In this document: in pieces, positions 1 through 6,873 of the stretch
Position numbering within the stretch: position 1 is the stretch's first letter
How the letters are laid out: each line of letters begins with the position of its first letter
DNA from: an uncultured Bryobacterales bacterium
GTDB lineage: Bacteria; Acidobacteriota; Terriglobia; Bryobacterales; UBA6623
DNA: 10,926 bases
Assembly (NCBI GenBank): GCA_946887065.1
Contig: CAMPKL010000066.1
Span: 1-10,926 of the forward strand
Reading direction: 5' to 3'
Program-made: the position numbers and the translations under genes
Notes under the pieces: generated by a model
What the model was told of the DNA's origin: nothing
Databases searched by the model: none
Seen by the model: the letters and a program-made list of their open reading frames with translations, nothing else

Positions 1-2
1 AT

Positions 3-1481
3 CAGGAGGAGGCCGATTCGTCGAGTCCTCGTCGCCGTGCGGCATTTTCGAGCGCCATTAGCCGGGCGGCCGCCGCCGGCGCCCTGACGTCGACGAATCC
101 CAATGTTTCCGTCACCAACGCATTAAATCCTTCGCGATTCATCCCAACTACCAATGCAGGCGAGTTCGATCCGGGATTTTCACAATCTGCCGAGGTTCTG
201 TCGGTCGTTCCCGGTCTCACGTTGCAGAGCGCCACGATCTTCGGCGGCTATTCCTCGAACAGCTTGCCCCGAGGACTGGGGAACGGGCCGTTCAGCCTCC
301 GCAATATACAGTTGGGCGCCGACTATGACTTGGGCGCCAGCGCGGTTATCAATTACAGCCGCAACGGTCGCCGCAGTTTGACGCAGTTCAGCTATACGCC
401 TTCTCACGTTCAAAGAAGCAGAATTCCAGAGTGGACCACGACGGACCATCGTTTTTCGTTTAACTCCTCGCGAGACCTGACTCCCCGGCTGTCTTTGCAA
501 GGCAACGCCAATGCGGGCAATGTCGGCCTAGAACAATCCTGGATGCGGCCGTCCGTGACCAGACCGATCGAGGCGCCGGCTAGCTTCGACGAACTGATGG
601 AGCGCGTGCTCGCAGGCGAGTTTACGGATGACGAATTCGCGGCGATCCTAACCGGTTCCCCGGTTGTGGACGACCCGGGTGGGCTGGAACGCGAACTGCT
701 CCGTATCTTTTCGGTGTCGGCCGGAGTTCGCGCTTCCTACGCTTACTCCCGCCGGCTGACTTTCCACTTGGGCGGCAATGCGGCGTCCAACACGCTGCTC
801 GGCGATCACCAACGACCGGGCTCGAGCGGCCCCCGCTACCTTGATTACACCAGGACAAACAGGGCTCACGTCACAGCCGACTATCGGCTGTCTTCGAGGA
901 CCCGAATTTCGTTTGCTCATGCCACGAGGTTTACCGATTCCACTTTGGTCAAGAGCACTTCGCAAAATCCGACTGTTTCATTGAGTCAAGCGCTTTCCCG
1001 GCACTGGATGTACGAAGTGGGCGCGGGCGTCGGAATGATCCATTTCGACGAATCGTCATCGCGATTCGGGCTTACCGACACAACGACCTGGACCGCCCAG
1101 GCCTTGTTGGGATACACCACGGGTGCGCATCAATTTAACCTATCCGCCCGCCGACAAGTCGGCGATCCGATGGGGTTCGGAAGCAGGTCGACGGCGCAGG
1201 CCAACTTGATGTGGGCCTATCAGCCGCGCTTCAGCCCTTGGGGAGCGAATGCGGGCATTGCGTTTTCGCGCACCGACTTCGGCGCGGGTGCGCGGTTCGG
1301 CAGGGGCTTCTCGTCGGATCTGTACAGTGCCGGCTTGAGCCGCCGCCTGACGCCGTCCACGACACTCCGCTCGGATTACTATTTCGGCGAATACGTCAGC
1401 CCTTACAGCGGCGTTGCTTCGGACATGTCGCTGCATCGCCTTCAGATGTCTTTGATGTGGAGGCCGGTCGAGCAGAGATAG
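3..1481 (+). CDS. Outer-membrane beta-barrel protein, 5'-truncated by the window edge
   Basis: The reading frame is open from the first complete codon at position 3 to TAG at 1479-1481 (492 residues), so the true start and signal peptide lie off-window. The TTG at 222 is not a convincing start because coding continues upstream without a stop. From about residue 70 onward the protein is a run of short segments with alternating aromatic and polar residues, broken by Gly/Asn/Asp turns (for example around FGGYSSN, INYSRNG, RRLTFHLGG, SDYYFGEY). This is the look of a large outer-membrane barrel. The last strand region (LQMSLMW) is followed by RPVEQR, so the common terminal Phe/Trp is not the final residue. 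An acidic, helix-like insertion lies at 567..707. The next gene, a sugar transferase, follows after 48 bp in the same direction. In XrtA/PEP-CTERM loci a barrel protein (TIGR03016 type) often occurs, which makes a role in polysaccharide or surface-protein export plausible, but I cannot assign it to that family by eye. Confidence 0.75.
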   Translation, partial: QEEADSSSPRRRAAFSSAISRAAAAGALTSTNPNVSVTNALNPSRFIPTTNAGEFDPGFSQSAEVLSVVPGLTLQSATIFGGYSSNSLPRGLGNGPFSLRNIQLGADYDLGASAVINYSRNGRRSLTQFSYTPSHVQRSRIPEWTTTDHRFSFNSSRDLTPRLSLQGNANAGNVGLEQSWMRPSVTRPIEAPASFDELMERVLAGEFTDDEFAAILTGSPVVDDPGGLERELLRIFSVSAGVRASYAYSRRLTFHLGGNAASNTLLGDHQRPGSSGPRYLDYTRTNRAHVTADYRLSSRTRISFAHATRFTDSTLVKSTSQNPTVSLSQALSRHWMYEVGAGVGMIHFDESSSRFGLTDTTTWTAQALLGYTTGAHQFNLSARRQVGDPMGFGSRSTAQANLMWAYQPRFSPWGANAGIAFSRTDFGAGARFGRGFSSDLYSAGLSRRLTPSTTLRSDYYFGEYVSPYSGVASDMSLHRLQMSLMWRPVEQR

Positions 1482-1529
1482 TCGTCTCCGCCCACACCCG
1501 CGTCCAATCCGAGGCGAAGCCCCGGAGCA

Positions 1530-2918
1530 ATGTTCCGGATTTTCGATCAATACGTCTCCCGCAAGACCGTCTTCGTGGTCGTGGGAGACGCTTTGTCGAT
1601 TGTCGGCTCCATCATACTCGCGTACAAGATCCGCTTTTGGGATGACGCTGAAAGCTTCGCTTTCTTTACCCAGCAACCAGACCTGACGCTTCGGTCACTC
1701 ACCATCCTCGCCGTCTTCCAGGTTTGCGCCTACTACAACGAGCTTTACCGTGCACAGGATCAGCTCTCCGCTTCCGATCAGTTCTTCCGGCTGACTCAAG
1801 CAACCGGGGTCGGCTGCTTTTTCCTCGCGGCGATTTATTACGCCGCCCCACAGCTAAGCATTGGACGCAGCGTGTTTGCCATGACGCTGATCTTCCTTTT
1901 GGCGTCGACCACTTCGTTGCGTTGGCTGGCGGATCTGGCGTGGCGCACAGCCTTGCCAAAACGCGCCGTACTCATTCTTGGTACGGACGATGTGGCTCGA
2001 AGCCTGGCGGAAGAAATCACTCTTCGAGCGGATCTCAATATGCACCTTGTCGGCTTCGTGGGCGACTCGAAACCGGCCCACCTGTTGGGAGATTATCTTG
2101 GCAATGCATATAGCATCGAGGATCTCGTCAGAGAGCACGCCGTACAGACAGTATTGGTCTCAGACAATGTTTTCTCGGGCAAACTGCCGCTGGACGCACT
2201 GTTGAAGCTTCGCACGCGGGGCGTTCGAGTGGAAGACGCTAATGCGGCGCTGGCCGCCTTCACGGGCAAGATCTCGATCGAAACCGTCCAGTCTCCTTGG
2301 TTCGTGTTCTCGACCGGCTTCTCCAGGAGCGGCTACGCGATGGCGTTCAAGAGGCTGACCGATCTCTCGCTCAGCACGATCGGCCTTATTGTGAGCCTAC
2401 CGATCATGCTCCTGGTCGCCGCGGCGGTCCGTCTGACTTCTCCCGGTCCGGCCCTCTTCCGCCAAACAAGAGTGGGCCTCAACGGGCATCTTTTCGAGGT
2501 TCTCAAGTTCAGGACCATGCGAGAGGATGCCGAGGTGGACGGAGTCGCCAGGTGGGCGCAGGAGGATGACCCACGCATCACGCCCGTCGGTAAATTCTTA
2601 CGGGTATACCGGCTGGACGAGTTGCCGCAATTCATTAACGTCATTCGGGGGCATATGAGTTTCATCGGCCCCCGCCCCGAACGTCCCGAGTTTGTCAGCC
2701 AGATACTTGAGGTAGAACCCCTATACGGCGAACGCCACACCCTGAGGCCCGGGCTTACGGGTTGGGCGCAAGTTTGCTACCCCTACGGTTCCAACCTAGA
2801 AGACTCCATCCGCAAGCTGGAGTACGATCTGTTTTACTTGAAGAATGTCTCGTTTCTCTTCGATATGGCAATCATCTTCCAAACGGTCAAGATTGTTCTT
2901 TGGGGTCGAGGCCGATAA
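1530..2918 (+). CDS. Exopolysaccharide polyprenyl-phosphate sugar-1-phosphate transferase (EpsB/WcaJ type)
   Basis: This 462-residue inner-membrane enzyme should transfer a sugar-1-phosphate from a nucleotide sugar to undecaprenyl phosphate, the first step of exopolysaccharide assembly. Four hydrophobic segments lie at about residues 14-32, 53-72, 92-105 and 112-128. They are followed by a Rossmann-like CoA-binding-type domain (VLILGTDDVARSLA at 147-160) and then the catalytic bacterial sugar transferase domain from about 271. That domain has a membrane-inserting helix at 279-300, SPGP at 304-307, KFRTM at 326-330, the DE pair in RLDELPQ (D363, E364), GPRPERPEF at 380-388 and RPGLTGWAQV at 406-415. 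The layout and the PRPERPEF motif fit the PEP-CTERM-associated sugar transferases (TIGR03013). The ATG at 1530 has GGAG only 2 nt upstream and GAGG about 15 nt upstream, so the binding site is weak; no earlier in-frame start exists after the preceding stop. The exosortase gene follows after 20 bp, suggesting one operon. The sugar transferred cannot be read from the sequence. Confidence 0.95.
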   Translation: MFRIFDQYVSRKTVFVVVGDALSIVGSIILAYKIRFWDDAESFAFFTQQPDLTLRSLTILAVFQVCAYYNELYRAQDQLSASDQFFRLTQATGVGCFFLAAIYYAAPQLSIGRSVFAMTLIFLLASTTSLRWLADLAWRTALPKRAVLILGTDDVARSLAEEITLRADLNMHLVGFVGDSKPAHLLGDYLGNAYSIEDLVREHAVQTVLVSDNVFSGKLPLDALLKLRTRGVRVEDANAALAAFTGKISIETVQSPWFVFSTGFSRSGYAMAFKRLTDLSLSTIGLIVSLPIMLLVAAAVRLTSPGPALFRQTRVGLNGHLFEVLKFRTMREDAEVDGVARWAQEDDPRITPVGKFLRVYRLDELPQFINVIRGHMSFIGPRPERPEFVSQILEVEPLYGERHTLRPGLTGWAQVCYPYGSNLEDSIRKLEYDLFYLKNVSFLFDMAIIFQTVKIVLWGRGR

Positions 2919-2938
2919 AAGGAGTTGGCGAAACCACT

Positions 2939-3829
2939 ATGTCTGACGCAGCTGCCGGCGACGCGCCGATCACATTTTCGTGGAACCAACTCTCTTGGAG
3001 CGCTATCGCCCTGGTGGGCGGACTGGTCGCCTTGCTGTACTGGGACGTCGTCCCGAGTATGGCGCACATCTGGTGGACTGACGAAGCTTACTCCCATGGG
3101 CTGCTGATACCGCCCTTGGCGGCCTACGTGGCTTGGTTGAATCGGGACCGGATACTTGCGGTACCCGCTTCGGCTGACTCCCGAGGACTGATATTGGCCG
3201 CCGGCGGCTGCGCCATGCATGTCTTGGGACGCCTCGGCGCGGAATTTTTTCTGACTCGAGTCTCCCTGGTGGTGATCCTCGCCGGAATCATCCTGACCTA
3301 CTGGGGCATGGGCCGCCTGCAGCAGATGGCCTTCTCGCTCGTCTTGCTGGCGACGATGGTTCCGATCCCAGCGATCGTCTACAACAAGCTGGCCGCGCCC
3401 CTGCAGTTGTTCGCCTCCTGGGTGGCAAGCAACACCATTGAGATGATGGGGGTCCCCATCTTTCGAGACGGCAACGTGATGCACCTTTCCAATATCTCGC
3501 TTGGCGTGGCGGAAGCCTGCAGCGGGCTCAGGAGCATCTCCTCTCTCACCGTGTTGGCGTTGGTATTGGGATACTTCATTTGCAGTACCTTGCCGATACG
3601 GACTCTTTTGTTTTTTCTGGCGTTCCCAGTTGCGATCGGCGTCAACGTATTCCGGATCGTCATTACGGCCTTTTTTGCCAGGGAAGATCCGGCCTTGGCT
3701 GAGGGCTTCTTCCACTCCTTCTCCGGATGGGTCGTTTTCTTAGTCGGTTTTGGATTCATGTACTTGTTGGCCACCGTTCTGGCCAGATTCGAGAGGCCCA
3801 AGAATCTTGCAGTGGGAGAGAGTCAATGA
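2939..3829 (+). CDS. Exosortase (EpsH/Xrt family transpeptidase)
   Basis: This 296-residue multi-pass inner-membrane protein belongs to the exosortase/archaeosortase family, which cleaves C-terminal sorting signals such as PEP-CTERM from exported proteins. The family's catalytic triad is present: Cys194 in EACSGLRS, Arg239 in NVFRI and His259 in FFHSFSGW. About eight hydrophobic segments are visible, including roughly 21-40, 53-68, 83-100, 106-122, 129-147, 201-215, 219-247 and 262-282. The length is normal for an exosortase without a fused EpsI domain. The frame is open further upstream, but ATG 2939 is preferred: it follows the sugar transferase stop, is preceded by AAGGAG at 2919-2924 (a longish 14-nt spacing), and upstream codons would overlap the sugar transferase. 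The stop overlaps the EpsI start as ATGA, which implies translational coupling. The subclass is uncertain: the sequence after the cysteine (RSISSLT) does not match my recollection of XrtA (RYLIA), so I give no symbol. Confidence 0.94.
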   Translation: MSDAAAGDAPITFSWNQLSWSAIALVGGLVALLYWDVVPSMAHIWWTDEAYSHGLLIPPLAAYVAWLNRDRILAVPASADSRGLILAAGGCAMHVLGRLGAEFFLTRVSLVVILAGIILTYWGMGRLQQMAFSLVLLATMVPIPAIVYNKLAAPLQLFASWVASNTIEMMGVPIFRDGNVMHLSNISLGVAEACSGLRSISSLTVLALVLGYFICSTLPIRTLLFFLAFPVAIGVNVFRIVITAFFAREDPALAEGFFHSFSGWVVFLVGFGFMYLLATVLARFERPKNLAVGESQ

Positions 3830-4464
3830 TGACGTCACGCGTTCGTACCGGATCTCTGGCGGCCCTATTGGCCCTAACCTACGCCACTGTGATGTGGAGC
3901 GGCCAGCGCGCCCCTGAAGATTTGTATCAACCGCTAGAGACGATCCCTAACGACGTTGGCGCTTGGACCGGACGTGAGGGGGATCGCTTGAGCAAGGCGG
4001 AAGAGGACGTTCTTCGAGCCACTTCCTACATCAAACGTGACTATTACCGAGAGGACGGGGCATCCGCGGAGGTATTCATAGCTTTTTACAGCATGCAACA
4101 GGCCGGCGAAGCCATGCATTCACCCAAACACTGCCTCCCTGGAAGCGGATGGGAAATCTGGAAGTATTCCGAAGCGACGGTTCCATTCGAGGGCGATACT
4201 GCTCAAATCAACCGCTATTACATACAGAAAGGACAATCCCGGTTGTTGGTCCTTTACTGGTACCAAAGCTACGAACGGGTGGTCGCATCGGAATACTACG
4301 CCAAGATTTGCCTGGTATGGGATTCGGTGATGAAGCACCGCACATCCGGATCGATTGTACGAGTTACCGCCCAGGATACGCCGGAAGGCGAGAAAGAGGC
4401 CTTAGACCTAGCGGCGAAGCTGCTGCCGCTCGTCAAGAATGTAATGCCGCGGCCCCGCGGATAA
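3826..4464 (+). CDS. epsI: Exosortase-associated protein EpsI
   Basis: This 212-residue protein matches the EpsI family (DUF3485), which accompanies exosortases as a separate protein or as a C-terminal fusion; its molecular role is not settled. A single hydrophobic segment at about residues 9-25 (within LAALLALTYATVMWSG) should act as a signal or membrane anchor and place the rest in the periplasm. The family hallmark HSPKHCLPGSGW lies at 98-109, with Cys103 and two histidines nearby. Further typical parts are GAWTGRE near 46-52 and YWYQSYERVVASEY at 144-157. Two adjacent ATG codons (3826 and 3829) are possible starts. I chose 3826, which overlaps the exosortase stop by 4 nt and has GGGAG at 3814-3818, 7 nt upstream. 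It is the last plus-strand gene of the group and converges on the TPR lipoprotein gene 107 bp away. Confidence 0.93.
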   Translation: MMTSRVRTGSLAALLALTYATVMWSGQRAPEDLYQPLETIPNDVGAWTGREGDRLSKAEEDVLRATSYIKRDYYREDGASAEVFIAFYSMQQAGEAMHSPKHCLPGSGWEIWKYSEATVPFEGDTAQINRYYIQKGQSRLLVLYWYQSYERVVASEYYAKICLVWDSVMKHRTSGSIVRVTAQDTPEGEKEALDLAAKLLPLVKNVMPRPRG

Positions 4465-4496
4465 GCCCCGGTCCGAGACTCATTACGCCCTGCTGA

Positions 4497-4568
4497 ATCG
4501 CACGAACCGAAACGCCGACTGCGTGGAGCAGCCGCGTGCGGTTTGATTGCAGATTTCAGTCGTGCGAT
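4497..4568. terminator. Inverted repeat between convergent genes, possible bidirectional terminator
   Basis: The 107-bp gap between the two convergent stops holds a perfect 9-bp inverted repeat, ATCGCACGA at 4497-4505 and TCGTGCGAT at 4560-4568. Inside it lie ACCG (4506-4509) facing CGGT (4539-4542) and a hairpin at 4516-4534 with a CTGC/GCAG stem, a GTGGA loop and one mismatch. Nested, these could fold into one long stem-loop on either strand. No T-run follows on either side, so this is not a textbook intrinsic terminator; the position between converging operons is the main argument. Confidence 0.4.
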
Positions 4569-4571
4569 CGC

Positions 4572-6863
4572 CTACTGGACGAGTTGGGCGGCGCTGCGCG
4601 CCTCGGGCAGGGTCGAGTCCAGGGACAAGCCGGCCTGATAAGAGACCTTAGCGTCTTGGAGCCTACCGGCCTTGGCCTGCGCCATGGCCAGGTGGTAGCG
4701 TATGACCGCCGCCTCGGGAGCCTTCTCGGAAGCGCTACGAAGCGTCGAAACGGCGACTTCGTGGCTGCCGCGCAAATAGTGGACCCATCCCAAAGTGTCC
4801 TCAACCATCCCCGTCATGGCGCTGCCGTCGGCTGCGCGCTCGCGGGCGGCCTGTGCCAGCCGTAGCGCTTCATCGAGGCTGCCGTTCCTGGTGGCAACGA
4901 GATAAGCCAAATTATTTAAGACCGCGACGTGGTCGGGCTCCACGGCCAACACAGCACGGTAATTCTTTTCCGCGTCGGCGAAATTCTCCCGCTTCTCGTG
5001 CAGCATGGCCAGTCTAACGAGGGCGGGGGTATTGTTCGATTGTTTGGCGATGACCGCCTGCAGCCTGCGAATCGCCGCCTGATCATCCCCCGCTTGTTGC
5101 TCGAGGTCTGACAGCAACAATTGGGCTTCGGCCTCAGTCGGCCCTTCCGCCGCCGCGCGCTCCAAAAAGGCCCGCGCTTCGTCAGGCTTGCCGCCCCGAA
5201 CCAACCAAGTCCCCGCCGACAATTGCACGGCCGGAGACTCCCGGTGAGCGTTTGCATGTTGGCGGACGGTTTCCAGGGCGCGGTCCACCTGTTTGGCCCC
5301 GACTTGCGACGCCACCAACGCGTTGAACGCACGCAAGTCTAAAGGATTGGCCTCGAGGGCGCCGCGGAGCAGAGGCAGGGCCTTCGCATGGTCGCCACGC
5401 GCCGCGGAAATGACGCCTTCCTGCAGCTGCAGATCTCTTAGTTCACCCAGTCGTGTGCGGGCGGCGGTTACCTCGTTCATGGCGTCGTCGTAGTCGCCAA
5501 GCGCGATTAGCGTCCAGATCTTACCGGACACCAATTGCGGCTGATTCTTAATCTCTTCCGGCGCTTCGTTCAAGATATCGAGAGCCGACCGTGGGGAGTT
5601 GGACTTCAACAGACTCTGAGCCATGTCGAGACGAGCCAACAGGAATCTAGGATCCAACCGCATCGATTCGCCCAACTCCTGGCGGGCGCCGATCGGATTC
5701 CGGGAAGCCTCGTGCACCTTGGCCAACATGTAGTGAGCCGGAGCGCTGGTCGGTTGGATGCTCAGGGCAACGTCGATGTCGGCGCGAGCCGGTTCTAGAC
5801 GGCCGCTGCGCAGGTACAACTCACTGCGCTGCATTCTTGCGTCAAAGTCTCGATCGTTCTCCCGGATCGCCGCTGTCAGGATAGCTTCCGCGGCGTCCAC
5901 GTCCCCCTCACGGAGATGCGAGAGGATCAGCATCGTGCGGAGTTGGCGATCCGACGAGTCCTCGTCGAACAACCGCTGAAATTCCGCCGTGGCTTCCGCG
6001 TTCTTACCGTTCAGCGCCAGCACTCTTCCGTAGGCCGTCTTGTACGTGTCCCCCGGCAATGCCGAAGCGCGCTTGTAGATCCCTTCTGCCGCCGTCTTGT
6101 CGCCGGCTCGCAAATACAGCAAGCCTCGAGCGAGCAAAGCGGGCCCATAAGCATTGTCCTCGGCTAAAATCGAATCGACTAAGGCGGCGGCTTCATCGAC
6201 TTTGCGCGTCGCCATCAGGAACTGGGTCAGGGCAAGCTGCGCTGGCCTCTTATCTTCCGAGCTGTCGACGGCGTCCCGCAGGATCTTCTCGGCCCCAACT
6301 GCGTCGCCTTCACCGAGGCGCAGCCGCGCCAAGGAAATTGCGCTTTGCAAGTGAGCCGGAGAGTTCTCCAGGGCTCTCTCCAAAAGCCCCTCAGCGTCTT
6401 CAAGAGAACCGAGTCTGCCGCGCGCCACGGCCATGGCGAACAGGGCCTCGGGATCATTCGGGCGGCTTTCAAGAACAGTCGCGAGCCGTCCTTCGGCGTC
6501 CTTGATTTCTTCCTCGCCACCGAGCCGGGCCCACAACTGGGCCATCAAAAGATTCGAGTCCGTGTGATTGGGATCAATCTTCACGGCCTGCTGAATGGCC
6601 TGGAGGGCCTCCCGGATCTTCTCATCCTGTAGGTAGGCCTTGGCGAGCTGATACTGCGGTTCGGCTACGTCAGGATTGACCCGGGCGGCGTTGCGAAACT
6701 GCAAAGTAGCGTTGGCGTAATCCTTCGCCTCGACATAGGCGGTTCCGCTCTCCATGTACGCCTTGTACTGTTCTTCAGGCGACTTCATGCAAGCGGCAAG
6801 CAAGACCATGCCGGCGGCAACCGCCCACACTCTGGCCGTGATCTTCATTCCCGTAAATCGCAT
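4572..6863 (-). CDS. TPR-repeat lipoprotein, PEP-CTERM-system (PrsT-like)
   Basis: The protein has 763 residues. A lipoprotein signal peptide (hydrophobic 13-24, lipobox LAAC with Cys25) is followed by nearly continuous tetratricopeptide helices to the C-terminus, about 20 units by eye. Clear examples include 34-99 (AYVEAKDYANATLQFRNAA and the following unit), 343-375, 612-645 and 721-752 (IRYHLAMAQAKAGRLQDA). Such proteins act as protein-protein scaffolds, here probably in the periplasm and anchored to a membrane. Lipoprotein plus long TPR array next to an exosortase matches the PEP-CTERM-system TPR lipoprotein family (TIGR02917, PrsT), though generic TPR lipoproteins look similar. An in-frame ATG exists at 6896, but ATG 6863 is preferred because AGGAG lies 7 nt upstream and the lipobox is then at a normal distance. 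The upstream NHL gene ends only 10 nt before this start, and its TAG is part of the TAGGAG binding site, so the two are probably translated together. Confidence 0.88.
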   Translation of the reverse strand: MRFTGMKITARVWAVAAGMVLLAACMKSPEEQYKAYMESGTAYVEAKDYANATLQFRNAARVNPDVAEPQYQLAKAYLQDEKIREALQAIQQAVKIDPNHTDSNLLMAQLWARLGGEEEIKDAEGRLATVLESRPNDPEALFAMAVARGRLGSLEDAEGLLERALENSPAHLQSAISLARLRLGEGDAVGAEKILRDAVDSSEDKRPAQLALTQFLMATRKVDEAAALVDSILAEDNAYGPALLARGLLYLRAGDKTAAEGIYKRASALPGDTYKTAYGRVLALNGKNAEATAEFQRLFDEDSSDRQLRTMLILSHLREGDVDAAEAILTAAIRENDRDFDARMQRSELYLRSGRLEPARADIDVALSIQPTSAPAHYMLAKVHEASRNPIGARQELGESMRLDPRFLLARLDMAQSLLKSNSPRSALDILNEAPEEIKNQPQLVSGKIWTLIALGDYDDAMNEVTAARTRLGELRDLQLQEGVISAARGDHAKALPLLRGALEANPLDLRAFNALVASQVGAKQVDRALETVRQHANAHRESPAVQLSAGTWLVRGGKPDEARAFLERAAAEGPTEAEAQLLLSDLEQQAGDDQAAIRRLQAVIAKQSNNTPALVRLAMLHEKRENFADAEKNYRAVLAVEPDHVAVLNNLAYLVATRNGSLDEALRLAQAARERAADGSAMTGMVEDTLGWVHYLRGSHEVAVSTLRSASEKAPEAAVIRYHLAMAQAKAGRLQDAKVSYQAGLSLDSTLPEARSAAQLVQ

Positions 6864-6873
6864 CGCAAGTCTC

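Noticed and set aside
1140..1676. Minus-strand open frame (178 codons) across the barrel/sugar transferase junction
   Set aside because: Arg/Ala-rich translation without recognisable motifs, opposite two well-supported plus-strand genes.
2834..3715. Long minus-strand open frame (293 codons) opposite the exosortase gene
   Set aside because: The translation is rich in Gln, Asp, Gly and Arg with no domain pattern, as expected from the reverse of a GC-rich membrane-protein gene. The plus strand there encodes a clear exosortase.
6059..6505. Plus-strand open frame (148 codons) opposite the TPR lipoprotein gene
   Set aside because: Arg/Ser/Pro-rich shadow of the TPR codons with no ribosome binding site or domain signal.
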